64,000 nt of DNA from a bacterium (GCA_028716385.1 JAQUPX010000006.1:1-64000), one strand, 5' to 3'; positions 28,022 through 38,278 are shown, counted from the first letter of the stretch. The notes: generated by a model not told the origin, from the sequence alone. Translations and numbers: made by a program.

Positions 28022-30736
28022 ATGAGAAAAATTATTAATTTATTAGTATTTTCTTCTTTAATATTCTTGTTTAGCTTTACAATAGAAGGCGGGAGATGGA
28101 GCAGAACCGGAAACAGAGCTACGTGGTCTATGGGATACAGCGGAGCCCTACTCACAAACGGAAAAGTAGTAATCGAAGGAGTAAAATGGACTGCAGAATA
28201 CGAGGTGTTTGACCCTTCAACAGGATTATGGACGGCAAAATCTCTTTCGGGTTTAACCGACCATTATGCCGGGATATTACTGCCAAACGGCAAAGTATTA
28301 CAAACCGCACCCGCAAACGCCCTCCACCTTTATGACCCGACAAACGATAGTTGGGGGTCATCCGGGACTTCTTTCACGGCAGCAACAAAGAACAATGTCA
28401 CTTTACTTAAAAATAACAAAGTCCTTCTAATTGGGACTTCAGTTTGTTATCTTTATGATTATTCTACCGATGCGGTAGCCTCAACAGGAAACGTTAGCGA
28501 TATTAATAATGGGACGGAAACATTACTTCCCACTGGCGAAGTGCTTGTAATTAAAAACACGTTCGCCAGCACTTATAATCCAACGACAGGCGTATGGACT
28601 ACAGCTCCGTTGCCCGCAAAAAGCAGGTTTTGCCATACGGCTATTTTATTGCCGCCGCCATTAAGCAAAGTATTGGTTGCGGGAGGAACTAGCGCCGGAG
28701 TTACTTGTGAGCTTTTCGACCCGGTATCAAAAACATGGGCAACTACCGGAAACTTGCTTTACGGGCCAAGAGTTATATCGGAATCCGTTCTATTGCCTTC
28801 GGGAAAAGTTCTAATGATAAGTTCGGACCCGGATAATGGAGGAGCAGCTTCTGCTTCACTTACCTGTGAACTTTATAACCCGGATTCGGCAGGTACATGG
28901 GCATTAGCAGATAGTCTTATCCCGCCAATATCTACATTTGGCGCGGCAAGCCATAATTCCGCATTTATACTTCAAACCGGTAAAGTTCTATTAGCCGGTT
29001 GCGGGAAAGGCTCCGCATCAAATCCATCTCCGGCTTCTCTAATCTATGACCCGTCAGATGGAGTATTCACGGCAAGACCGTCGTTAAATTACGCAAGAGC
29101 CGCACATACAACAACCCCTCTTCCCATCGTTCACACGAGTAATTGCAGCACTAATGTCCTCATCGTCGGCGGAGAGAACTCAAGCGGGGCAATGAAAAAA
29201 TGCGAATTATATAATTACAGAAAAAAAACGGTTGGAGTTACGGGAGACTTGAACACGGAAAGAAGTAACCATACGGCAGTTTTAACGTCATCCGGATTAG
29301 TCCTTGTTACGGGCGGGAAAAATACTTCAGGAACTCTAAAATCCTGCGAAACTTTCGATGTAAATACGGAATTGTGGACAAGTGCTACCGATATGACGAA
29401 TTCACGATTTGACCATAGCGCTACCTTATTAACAAACGGCACTAATGTCCTTGTAACCGGTGGAGAAAACGCAGGCAGTTATATTGCAAGCTGTGAAACA
29501 TACAACGGAACAAACTGGTCCAGCGCCGGAAATATGAGCACCCCGAGAGCAAGACATTCAGCCGTACTGCTTTTTGATGGAAAAATACTTGTTATTGGCG
29601 GCCAAACTACGGGAGGAACGGCAACTAATAGCTGTGAACTATGGGATGGAACGAGCTGGTCGGCAGCCGCAAACTTAAATACTGCAAGATACTGGCACGC
29701 CGCAATACTTTTACAATCAGGCAAAGTCCTTGTAACAGGAGGAACCGGCAACGGGACAACGGCGCTTGCAAGTTGTGAAATTTATGACCCGGTTGCAAAT
29801 ACATGGACACAAGAAGCGAGTTTAAATCAGGCTCGTTACCAGCATAATTCTACGCTTCTTTATTCCGGACTTGTTCTTTCAACGGGAGGTTTTGACGGGA
29901 CAACTTACACTTCCAGCGCAGAAATTTGGGACCCGGCAGCAGAATTTGACACATCTTCAAATACACATAGGTGGAAAATTACTGCTCAACTTCCCACGGC
30001 AAGAGCTTATCATTCATCCGTTCTTGTTACCGACTTACAACCGTACATCCTTGTAATTGGAGGGAAAAACGGAAGCTATGTCAATGCAATAGAAGAATAT
30101 GATGTCGGGCTTGGTTACCAGAGAGACTGGCAACCTGCGATAACAAGCTCTCCTTCAGTAACTCCCATAACTTCTCCTATGACTATAAACGGAACGTTAT
30201 TCCGCGGAGTGTCTGAAGCAGACGGGGGAAATTATTGTCATATTACTTCAAACGACCACCCGATAGTATCTATTGTCAGGGTAGGAGGAGGCAACTGGCA
30301 ATCTAACGGAGGCGGAGATATGCTTTATACGCCGAACAGCAGTTTATGGAGCGAAACAAGTACGACAATTAATCCGCCTGTTGGTTTTGCACAAGGGTAT
30401 TATAGATTATGGGTTATAGCAAATGGTATTCCGTCTAAATGGTATGAAGGATGCGCCACAGGAACTGAAGAAAAATCAAACATCAAAACCCCTTCGACTA
30501 CGCTCAGGGCAAGTCAAAATCCTTTTTCTAAATCAACAACTATCAGTTATAATATTGGTAAAAATGTAGGGTCCGTCTCAGGCGGATTTAGCCTCGCGAT
30601 TTACGATATTGCAGGAAAATTAGTAGAAGAGACTAAAGATAATATCATAGGGGAAAACCTGAAAACAGGTATTTACTTTGTGAAAATAGATGGGTATAAA
30701 CCGATAAAAGTGGTTAAGCTGTCTTGCATACGATAA
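28022..30736 (+). CDS. Secreted Kelch-repeat protein with C-terminal sorting domain
   Basis: Many repeats of the form (HTAVLLxxGKVLVxGG...CELYD...W); signal peptide; C-terminal FSLAIYDIAGKLVEETKDN...GIYFVKIDGYKPIKVVKL. Confidence 0.88.
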   Translation: MRKIINLLVFSSLIFLFSFTIEGGRWSRTGNRATWSMGYSGALLTNGKVVIEGVKWTAEYEVFDPSTGLWTAKSLSGLTDHYAGILLPNGKVLQTAPANALHLYDPTNDSWGSSGTSFTAATKNNVTLLKNNKVLLIGTSVCYLYDYSTDAVASTGNVSDINNGTETLLPTGEVLVIKNTFASTYNPTTGVWTTAPLPAKSRFCHTAILLPPPLSKVLVAGGTSAGVTCELFDPVSKTWATTGNLLYGPRVISESVLLPSGKVLMISSDPDNGGAASASLTCELYNPDSAGTWALADSLIPPISTFGAASHNSAFILQTGKVLLAGCGKGSASNPSPASLIYDPSDGVFTARPSLNYARAAHTTTPLPIVHTSNCSTNVLIVGGENSSGAMKKCELYNYRKKTVGVTGDLNTERSNHTAVLTSSGLVLVTGGKNTSGTLKSCETFDVNTELWTSATDMTNSRFDHSATLLTNGTNVLVTGGENAGSYIASCETYNGTNWSSAGNMSTPRARHSAVLLFDGKILVIGGQTTGGTATNSCELWDGTSWSAAANLNTARYWHAAILLQSGKVLVTGGTGNGTTALASCEIYDPVANTWTQEASLNQARYQHNSTLLYSGLVLSTGGFDGTTYTSSAEIWDPAAEFDTSSNTHRWKITAQLPTARAYHSSVLVTDLQPYILVIGGKNGSYVNAIEEYDVGLGYQRDWQPAITSSPSVTPITSPMTINGTLFRGVSEADGGNYCHITSNDHPIVSIVRVGGGNWQSNGGGDMLYTPNSSLWSETSTTINPPVGFAQGYYRLWVIANGIPSKWYEGCATGTEEKSNIKTPSTTLRASQNPFSKSTTISYNIGKNVGSVSGGFSLAIYDIAGKLVEETKDNIIGENLKTGIYFVKIDGYKPIKVVKLSCIR
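30491..30508. repeat. CCTTCGACTACGCTCAGG quasi-palindromic repeat inside CDS
   Basis: Encodes PSTTLRA in the Kelch protein. Confidence 0.6.
30572..30586. repeat. TCCGYCTSAGGYGGA palindromic repeat, copy 3 (in CDS 28022-30736)
   Basis: TCCGTCTCAGGCGGA, read as SVSGG. Confidence 0.75.
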
Positions 30737-30825
30737 ACAATACGAAAGAATCAAAAATTAGTTGACACTATATTATAAGTAAAGTAAATAAGAAGATAAT
30801 CAAATAATAATTTTCGGGAGGATAA

Positions 30826-31467
30826 ATGGAAAACGTATTAGTAAATAGATGGTTGCAAACAAGATATGCATTTTTTCACTGGAGACAGGAATTAAGCTCG
30901 ACAAAAAAACTCTATCTGGCAATTGGTATGGCAGGAATTACGGGACTGATGGCTCAAATATACATACCTCTTCCTTTCACGCCCGTGCCGATTACAGGAC
31001 AGGTTTTCGGCGCACTCCTGAGCGGTATAATATGTGGCGGTTTGTTCGGCGCCATAAGCCAGGGGATTTATTTATGCCTTGGAATTCTTGGTTTACCCTG
31101 GTTCGCAGGCGCAAAAGGCGGATTGAACATTATAGGCGACCCGACGATAGGTTATCTTATAGGATTTATCTTCTCTGCTTTTATCATTGGTAAACTCACG
31201 GACAGAAAAATCGGGAACAGAAAATTCTTATCCCAATTCGGCTTAATGATAATCGGCGTACTAATAATCTACGGCTTCGGAGCAATGGGGCTTGCGGTTG
31301 TTATTCATTCCGGGTTGAAAGAAACATTGTTAAAAGGAGTAATTCCTTTTATCGGTGTGGATTTAATCAAATCCTGTTTCGCAGCAGGAATTAGTTCAAG
31401 CATATTACCTAAAGCTTCATATAATGAAGAAGTAGACAAGAACCTATATTCTTCTAACAAATATTAA
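30826..31467 (+). CDS. bioY: BioY family biotin transporter
   Basis: FTPVPITGQVFGALLSGIICGGLFGAISQGIYLCLGILGLPWFAG...DPTIGYLIGF. Confidence 0.92.
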   Translation: MENVLVNRWLQTRYAFFHWRQELSSTKKLYLAIGMAGITGLMAQIYIPLPFTPVPITGQVFGALLSGIICGGLFGAISQGIYLCLGILGLPWFAGAKGGLNIIGDPTIGYLIGFIFSAFIIGKLTDRKIGNRKFLSQFGLMIIGVLIIYGFGAMGLAVVIHSGLKETLLKGVIPFIGVDLIKSCFAAGISSSILPKASYNEEVDKNLYSSNKY

Positions 31468-31849
31468 CACTCCTGACGCTATCAAATTAAGAGGACACCA
31501 TCTCTTATGCACACAGGGATTCCAGGGGTACGGGTACGACAAAAGTTTTACGGATAATATGAAACAGGTAGTAAATAAGTTAAACACATCCGATAATTTA
31601 TGGATAAAGATAACGGATACTTGCGATGAAATTTGCGTTAAATGTCCCAACAGCAACGGAGAAGAATGCTCAAAAGACCATATAAAAACAATGGATTCAA
31701 TCATTCTGAAAGAGTTAAAGCTTACCCCGGGAGACAGGTTAAAAAAGGAAGATGTGTTTACAACAATAAAAAAACATTCACAAAAATTACAGAAGGTTTG
31801 CAAAGGATGTGAATGGCAACAAGTGTGTTTGTTTTATAACAATCCCTAA
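31463..31849 (+). CDS. DUF1284 family iron-sulfur-like protein, non-canonical start inferred
   Basis: Frame upstream of the track ATG (31559) encodes conserved-looking IKLRGHHLLCTQGFQGYGYDKSFTDNM; no ATG/GTG/TTG between the in-frame stop at 31433 and 31559. Cys motifs CDEICVKCPN, CKGCEWQQVC. Confidence 0.7.
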   Translation: MNTPDAIKLRGHHLLCTQGFQGYGYDKSFTDNMKQVVNKLNTSDNLWIKITDTCDEICVKCPNSNGEECSKDHIKTMDSIILKELKLTPGDRLKKEDVFTTIKKHSQKLQKVCKGCEWQQVCLFYNNP

Positions 31850-31853
31850 TCCG

Positions 31854-31868
31854 TCCGCCTGAGGCGGA
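31854..31868. repeat. TCCGYCTSAGGYGGA palindromic repeat, copy 4 (intergenic)
   Basis: TCCGCCTGAGGCGGA, perfect arms, just upstream of the TPR lipoprotein gene. Confidence 0.75.
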
Positions 31869-31903
31869 GCGGAAAGGGCTTGTTAAAAGGAGGAAGGGGA
31901 AAA

Positions 31904-32902
31904 ATGAAAAGATGTTTTTTTGCCGCTGTATTAGCGGTATTCGTTTGTGGCTGCGCAAGTACTTATATGACTGCCGGCAAAGTATATGTCCAGAAAGAAG
32001 AGTACGAGAAAGCCATAGAACAATTCAATATCCAACTGGAGCAAAACCCTAACGATGGAGATGCATTATGGTGGCTTGGATGTGTTTATTCATATAAAAA
32101 AGATTTTGAAAAAGCTTGCGGGTATTTTGACAAGCTGAGAGAAACTGCTCCGGAAAAGGCAGAGTTAACAAAAGAGAAATATTTTTTATGGACTGTTTAT
32201 TATAATGCAGGACTTGACGCGTTAAAAAAAGAAACTTTTGAAATCGCCAAAAAAAGATTTGGAACGGCAACATTAGTTGAACCGGATTCTGCAAGCGCAT
32301 ATATCAATTTAGCTCAAGCATACTCAAAAACAGGCAATGAAGATTCTATGGTCCTTTGTTACGAAAAGGCAAGCAAAGTTGCACCTAAAAATCCTGACAT
32401 ATGTATGGACCTTGCCATATACTACAATAAAGAGAAGAATTATGATAAAGCTATGGAACAACTCAAAAAAGCGTTAGAAATAAGTCCTAAAAATGCTGAA
32501 ATACTCTATCGCCTTGGTGTTACATATTATCTAAAAGAAGACTATTCCAACTCGGAAAGTTTCTTTAATGAAACAATCAAACAGGATTCTACTTATGCAG
32601 ATGCCTATTTTAACCTCAGCGCTTCTTTGGTTAAAGAGAAAAAATTCAAACCGGCAATAGATGTGCTGCAAAAATACTTAATCTCCAAACCCACGGATAC
32701 GGAAGCCTTATCTAATTTAGGAGAATTATATCTTTTAAACCAGGAGTATAAACTTGCAGTTGATACATATACAAAACTTATTGCAATAGACTCTTCCAAC
32801 CCCTTGTATTATGAAAACAGAGCAAACGCTTATTGGAAAATAGGTGATAAAGAAAAGAATAGCGCTGATATGAAAAAAGCTCAGGAATTACAAAAGAAAT
32901 AA
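31904..32902 (+). CDS. TPR-repeat lipoprotein
   Basis: Lipobox FVCGC after signal peptide; multiple TPR motifs. ATG 31904 preferred over 31880. Confidence 0.85.
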   Translation: MKRCFFAAVLAVFVCGCASTYMTAGKVYVQKEEYEKAIEQFNIQLEQNPNDGDALWWLGCVYSYKKDFEKACGYFDKLRETAPEKAELTKEKYFLWTVYYNAGLDALKKETFEIAKKRFGTATLVEPDSASAYINLAQAYSKTGNEDSMVLCYEKASKVAPKNPDICMDLAIYYNKEKNYDKAMEQLKKALEISPKNAEILYRLGVTYYLKEDYSNSESFFNETIKQDSTYADAYFNLSASLVKEKKFKPAIDVLQKYLISKPTDTEALSNLGELYLLNQEYKLAVDTYTKLIAIDSSNPLYYENRANAYWKIGDKEKNSADMKKAQELQKK

Positions 32903-32917
32903 ATCTTGCGGGAAAAA

Positions 32918-32963
32918 AAAAGAGCTAAATAAAACTTATATTGTTTTATTTAGCTCTTTTTTT
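32918..32963. terminator. Bidirectional Rho-independent terminator between convergent genes
   Basis: AAAAGAGCTAAATAAAAC-TTATATT-GTTTTATTTAGCTCTTTTTTT. Confidence 0.85.
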
Positions 32964-34692
32964 ATTTCACAAATATTTTCTCAATATCTTTTAGTTCAAT
33001 CACCACTACGGGATTTCTTATTTTCCAATCCTCCAACGCCTGAGGATGAACTTCCCCTATAATACCAACGATTTTATTATTTACTAAAATATTTGCTGCC
33101 CTGCCTTTAATAAATGAAGGATGTTCTATTTTTTGTAGATTGTTGCTATATATACCATCTATATCTTTTTTGCTTCCGCTTTGTTCTGAATCAGGAAGAG
33201 AATAATATAATATTATATCAAGAACGCTATGCAAGTCAGAGAAACTTGCCTCAGGGTAAGATATTAAAGCAGTAAGATTAACGATAGTCCTGCTCCCATA
33301 ATTTACGGTTGAATCAGCAACTACTACTTCTCCTATTTCGAATATTTTATGAGGGTAAACGGATTTAGAAGACACAGACTCAACGGATAAAAGAGAAGGG
33401 ACAATAGAATTTCGCAAGACAGAGTAAGTATCAGAAACGGGGTTTTCTATTTCAATTATAGATTCCGAAGGCTCCGTATTCCCTAACATTTGATTTTTTG
33501 AAGTAAGTATGTTTGAAACTATTTCTTCAAACCCGGCACCAATCATAAGTTTTCTTAGTTTCTGTATAATAGGTTCTACAGATGTCGTTTTCCCCACAGT
33601 AAATTCATCTAATTCTGCCGGTTCAAAATTATTGTATCCATATCTGATTGCAAAATCTTCTATCACATCAACAGGATGCATTATGTCCCGACGATATGAC
33701 GGGGGCGTTATCGCAAACTGTTCGCCTGAGAAAGTTGTTTCGTATCCACTTTTATCTAATTCCTCTATAATTTTTGTTGCTTCTAATTTTAATCCTAATA
33801 ATTTTTCAAAATCGGTTTTATTGATTTTTATTTCTTCTTTAAAGTCATACGGGGAAACAACGTTTTTGCCGAATTTCGTATCATACGGATATTTCACTTC
33901 TACCGGGATAATCTCTGCGCCCCTGTCTTTTAAGTTTTGGGCAATGATATTTGCAATAAGTAATACCTGTTCAATATTATTACCCGTAACATCACAAAAC
34001 AAATTTACATTTCCTGCCTGAACCCTGCCAACAGAGTTAGAATTTATAATTGGCGGGAAAGATAAAACGTTTCCCTTGCTGTCTTCCAATAATGGATATT
34101 TAGAAAAGTCTTTTAAAATATAAGCGTACTCTTTGCCTTTTGGATGAAGTTCCAGTATCTCTTTTAAAGTAATTTCCCTGTCAAATTCAAGCGGGACAAA
34201 CTTTTTTTCTTCCGGAGAAATTGCTTTATAATAAACAGGAAATGTTATCTCTTCGGCATTATATATACCTATGGAAATATTCTTTCTATTTCGTCCATAA
34301 TTGTCTGCAAGTTTTTCCTGCGTTTGGATAAGTTGCGCCAATCCATCTTCGGTAAGAGATAATCCTTTTACTAAAAACCCTCCAATATAAGGTCTTATAT
34401 TCCGTAATTGCGTATCTACAATTATTTCATTATCTGTTTTTTCAGTCTTGGATTTTGTTAGAGGATTTTGATATTTGATATTTGATATTTGATATTTAAT
34501 TTCCCTTGCTATACCCTCTGCACAAAGCAAGTCAGGTCTATTGGTATCATCCAAATCTATTTTTAATTCATCCCCGTTGGTTTCTTTTAATTCTCCTTTA
34601 ACGGAGTGTAATAACGTTCCCAATTCGGCAACGGATAAAGTCTTTTTTAATAAAGATTCTAAATCTTTTTTTGAAATAGTAATGCCTGCCAT
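32962..34692 (-). CDS. pheT: Phenylalanine--tRNA ligase beta subunit, archaeal/eukaryal-type
   Basis: 576 aa; begins ITISKKDLESLL...LKIDLDDTNRPDLLCAEGIAREI; lacks the bacterial N-terminal EMAP-like tRNA-binding domain. Confidence 0.93.
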   Translation of the reverse strand: MAGITISKKDLESLLKKTLSVAELGTLLHSVKGELKETNGDELKIDLDDTNRPDLLCAEGIAREIKYQISNIKYQNPLTKSKTEKTDNEIIVDTQLRNIRPYIGGFLVKGLSLTEDGLAQLIQTQEKLADNYGRNRKNISIGIYNAEEITFPVYYKAISPEEKKFVPLEFDREITLKEILELHPKGKEYAYILKDFSKYPLLEDSKGNVLSFPPIINSNSVGRVQAGNVNLFCDVTGNNIEQVLLIANIIAQNLKDRGAEIIPVEVKYPYDTKFGKNVVSPYDFKEEIKINKTDFEKLLGLKLEATKIIEELDKSGYETTFSGEQFAITPPSYRRDIMHPVDVIEDFAIRYGYNNFEPAELDEFTVGKTTSVEPIIQKLRKLMIGAGFEEIVSNILTSKNQMLGNTEPSESIIEIENPVSDTYSVLRNSIVPSLLSVESVSSKSVYPHKIFEIGEVVVADSTVNYGSRTIVNLTALISYPEASFSDLHSVLDIILYYSLPDSEQSGSKKDIDGIYSNNLQKIEHPSFIKGRAANILVNNKIVGIIGEVHPQALEDWKIRNPVVVIELKDIEKIFVK

Positions 34693-36204
34693 TTATGTAT
34701 TGACATACCTCATTGTCTCCAAATCTCTGGAAAAGAAATCCCTGATATCATTAATTTTTAAAGCCATCATTGCCATTCTATCCAATCCCAATCCCCATGC
34801 AATTACCGGAACTTTAACGCCAAGCGGAGCGGTAACTTCGGGTCTGAATATTCCTGCGCCTCCAAGTTCCACCCAGCCAAGTGTAGGATGTTTTGCATAC
34901 AAAGAAGCGGACGGTTCCGTGAACGGAAAATAACTCGGCGTAAACTTGACTTCTTTTGCGCAGGCAAGTTCGCTTGCAAACAATTTTAATAATCCAAGCA
35001 GACTCCTGAAATTAATTGATTCACTTAATACGATACCATCCAGTTGTAAGAAATCAGGCGCGTGCGTGGAATCTACATCATCTGGTCTGAAACACCTTGC
35101 AATCGTAAAATATTTACCCGGCGGTTCAGGATGTTCCGCAAGAGCGCGGGCAGACATTACAGTCCCCTGACTCCGTAAAATCAGCCGTTTGGTTTGTTGA
35201 TTATCAAATTCGTAACCCCAGCCTTTTGAACCTGTTTCGCCGCCATTTTTATGAACTTTTGACACGTTATTTATAAACTTTTCTTCTTCTTTTATAGTTT
35301 TTGCATACCTCGGAGACTTTACAAAATAAACTCCGTGGACATCACGTGCAGGATGAGACTGCGGCATAAAAAGAGCATCCAGATTCCAGAATTCCGTTTC
35401 CACAATTCCTCCTCTGGTTTCACAAAATCCCATACTCAGAAGCTTTGCTCTTACTTCGTTAATAAATTCCGCATAAGGATGAGGTCTACCGATTAAGATT
35501 CGTCTTGGCTTGATATCAAAACTAAACTCCCTGAAATGTTTTGTTCGCCACGAACCGTCTTTAAGCATTTCAGGAGTAAGCTGGGTAATTTCGTCCTTAG
35601 AAAAATCTTTTTTTTGCACGACTTCCCAAACTTTTTTACCTTGTTCGGTCAATTTTATTAGGTAAGTAGTTTCTTTCGTAAGGTCAAAAATATTTCTCGT
35701 TTTCCCGCGTTCCTTGTAGCGTTCATTTACAAGGGATTTTTTTAACTCGTCCAACTCATCAAACAAAAGGCTATTATTGGCATCTTTTATTAAGCTTTGC
35801 AAGACTTCTATTTTCCCGGAACAACCGCCGTCAGCCTCGTTAAGAACAAGAACCCCGCCTGTTTGTATCTCAATAATATTATAAGATTTCAAAAACTTTA
35901 TAGCGTCTTTCTTTTCTTCGACATCTAAAAAATCAATGTCGGTTATTTTTACCGATTGTTTTTCCTTGATGAAATCTATCACTTTTTTCTCGGGAGTCCC
36001 TTCCAAATATTTCTTGCCCAATTCGGTTAAATACACGGTGGTTTTTACCTGAGGGGTTATTTCTATTATCTGTTTGAGTTGCAGCCAACTCGCCGGCCCC
36101 TGGTTCTCCGATGCAATACAAACTTCTTCATCACTACTTTTTATGTTTTCTTTTAGTAGTTTAATTTCCAGAGGATGCAATTCGTTTAATAGATTTTCTA
36201 ACAT
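34693..36204 (-). CDS. pheS: Phenylalanine--tRNA ligase alpha subunit, archaeal/eukaryal-type
   Basis: 503 aa with N-terminal winged-helix-like repeats; GRPHPYAEFINEVRAKLLSMGFCETRGGIVETEFWNLDALFMPQSHPARDVHGVYF; GLGLDRMAMM motif 3. Confidence 0.94.
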   Translation of the reverse strand: MLENLLNELHPLEIKLLKENIKSSDEEVCIASENQGPASWLQLKQIIEITPQVKTTVYLTELGKKYLEGTPEKKVIDFIKEKQSVKITDIDFLDVEEKKDAIKFLKSYNIIEIQTGGVLVLNEADGGCSGKIEVLQSLIKDANNSLLFDELDELKKSLVNERYKERGKTRNIFDLTKETTYLIKLTEQGKKVWEVVQKKDFSKDEITQLTPEMLKDGSWRTKHFREFSFDIKPRRILIGRPHPYAEFINEVRAKLLSMGFCETRGGIVETEFWNLDALFMPQSHPARDVHGVYFVKSPRYAKTIKEEEKFINNVSKVHKNGGETGSKGWGYEFDNQQTKRLILRSQGTVMSARALAEHPEPPGKYFTIARCFRPDDVDSTHAPDFLQLDGIVLSESINFRSLLGLLKLFASELACAKEVKFTPSYFPFTEPSASLYAKHPTLGWVELGGAGIFRPEVTAPLGVKVPVIAWGLGLDRMAMMALKINDIRDFFSRDLETMRYVNT

Positions 36205-36303
36205 ATAAATTATAATGCTAAAAAGTTTATCGGGTAAGAAACATCCAAATAATCGTAACTATTCTTTCTTGCTCTATAACGACATTCTAAAAATTAATAA
36301 TGT

Positions 36304-38142
36304 TTATCTTATGACGGTTATTTTTTTGTTTTCCTTTGTCCCGTTTGTTTTTAATTGACAGAAATAGATTCCGTTTTTGACATTTACTCCCCTGTCATCT
36401 TTTCCATTCCATTTAACGCTATAGTTTCCTGCGGTTTCCATTTTATTAATAAGGGTACGAACGACTCGTCCTTGTATGTCATAAACGGCAAGCGTTACCT
36501 TTGTATTATTTGACAAAGAGTATTGAATGAGAGTCCCTTTTGTAAATGGGTTCGGGTAGTTGTTTAGTGTCGGAATATTTTTCGACAAAGAATTGTTTTC
36601 TTCTACGCCAATATCATTTTCATTAATTCCATCGTCAATTTGCCATAATCTAGGTATTTCATAATCTGATACCCATAGGTTTGCGCCATCATGGCAAATT
36701 CCTTCTAGAAAATTTTCCGGATGTAAAAATTCTTGAACCAATATCGCAGTATCCCCGGAAACATCCAATTGATTTATGTCGTTATCCGTATTGTCATTCA
36801 CCCACAAATGCCCCGTTGTATGCTCGGGGACCCAAACCATATCCATTCCCCAGCTTATTAAACTACCTGTAGATACGCTATCTATAACAACGCAAGAAGT
36901 ATTCATTTTGTATAATAAACCGCTGCCGGCGCCGCCTAACCATAAATATTGTCCATCCCATGCTATACCTCTTGGGGAAGAATGTGGAGAAGCAAAAGAA
37001 TCAATAACAGTTCCCGTACATGTGAGATGGTATATCATATTGCTCGGATTAAACCTTACAATCCATAAATCACTCCCGTCAAAAGTAATGCCCAAAACAT
37101 ATCCCGTAAAAGGAAGCGTAAATTGTGAATATACGGTTCCGTCGGTTGAATCTACTTTATAAAGAATGGCGTTTGAATCAGAATCAGTAGCCTGGTGTAA
37201 AACGTAAATAGTATCTCTAACCCATGCTATTCCCATTATCATAGTATCTTCGGGAGCAGGGATAGTTCTGATAGTATCCCCGGCTGTAGCTGAACTTTCC
37301 ACAATTCCATCATCAATTTGCCATAATCTCGGTATTTGAAAATCGGATACCCATAAGTTCGTCCCATCATGACAAACCCCTTCCAGGTAAGCTTTCGGAT
37401 GTAGAATTTGCTGAACAAGTATCGCAGTATCCCCGGAAACATCCAATTGATTTATGTCGTTATCCGTATTGTCATTCACCCACAAATGACCTGTTGTGTG
37501 CTTGGCAACCCAGACCATATCCATTCCCCAGCTTATTAAACTACCTGTAGATACGCTATCTATAACAACGCAAGAAGTATTCATTTTGTATAATAAACCG
37601 CTGCCGGCGCCGCCTAACCATAAATATTGTCCATCCCATGCTATACCTCTTGGGGAAGAATGTGGAGAAGCAAAAGAATCAATAACAGTTCCCGTACATG
37701 TGAGATGGTATATCATATTGCTCGGGTTAAATCTTACAATCCATAAGTTATTTCCATCAAAAGTAATACCAAGGACATATCCTGTAAAAGGAAGTGTAAA
37801 TTGTGAATATACGGTTCCATTATCCGGGTCTATTTTATAAAGAATGGCGTTTGAATCAGAATCAGTAGCCTGGTGTAAAACGTACATCGTGTCGTTAACC
37901 CATGCTATTCCCATTATCATAGTATCTTCGGGAGTAGGTATAGACCTTATAGTATCTCCAACTGCAAAAGGAGAATATCTATCTTCCGCTCCACTTGATA
38001 TTAACCTCTTTGCAACATTTTCTCTTTTAATCTTGGATTGGGTAACATCTGACTTAGACGCAGAGCCACCGCCCGGCGAAGCATTCGACATTGTGCTGAA
38101 AAAACTTACTAATACGACCGCGAAAAGAAACTTTTTTACCAT
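36304..38142 (-). CDS. Secreted beta-propeller protein with internal tandem duplication and C-terminal sorting domain
   Basis: Two about 226-aa near-identical halves; C-terminus YPNPFTKGTLIQYSL...VYDIQGRVVRTL...WNGKDDRGVNVKNGIYFCQLKTNG. Confidence 0.88.
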   Translation of the reverse strand: MVKKFLFAVVLVSFFSTMSNASPGGGSASKSDVTQSKIKRENVAKRLISSGAEDRYSPFAVGDTIRSIPTPEDTMIMGIAWVNDTMYVLHQATDSDSNAILYKIDPDNGTVYSQFTLPFTGYVLGITFDGNNLWIVRFNPSNMIYHLTCTGTVIDSFASPHSSPRGIAWDGQYLWLGGAGSGLLYKMNTSCVVIDSVSTGSLISWGMDMVWVAKHTTGHLWVNDNTDNDINQLDVSGDTAILVQQILHPKAYLEGVCHDGTNLWVSDFQIPRLWQIDDGIVESSATAGDTIRTIPAPEDTMIMGIAWVRDTIYVLHQATDSDSNAILYKVDSTDGTVYSQFTLPFTGYVLGITFDGSDLWIVRFNPSNMIYHLTCTGTVIDSFASPHSSPRGIAWDGQYLWLGGAGSGLLYKMNTSCVVIDSVSTGSLISWGMDMVWVPEHTTGHLWVNDNTDNDINQLDVSGDTAILVQEFLHPENFLEGICHDGANLWVSDYEIPRLWQIDDGINENDIGVEENNSLSKNIPTLNNYPNPFTKGTLIQYSLSNNTKVTLAVYDIQGRVVRTLINKMETAGNYSVKWNGKDDRGVNVKNGIYFCQLKTNGTKENKKITVIR

Positions 38143-38278
38143 TGTTCCCCCCTTTTCTCTTTATTGCTAAAATATGTTTTTAATCTATCTCTTTAATTGC
38201 TAAAAGTCAAATCCTTTTTGAACTATGTTGAAACATTCCTTAAAAAATCATTGACTAAATAGAAAAACTCAATATTTT

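Noticed and set aside
30849-31193. 114-aa plus-strand ORF overlapping bioY
   Set aside because: Out-of-frame with the clearly recognisable BioY sequence.
36776-37840. Similar plus-strand ORFs 36776-37162 and 37496-37840
   Set aside because: Antisense to the duplicated beta-propeller gene; similarity reflects the duplication.
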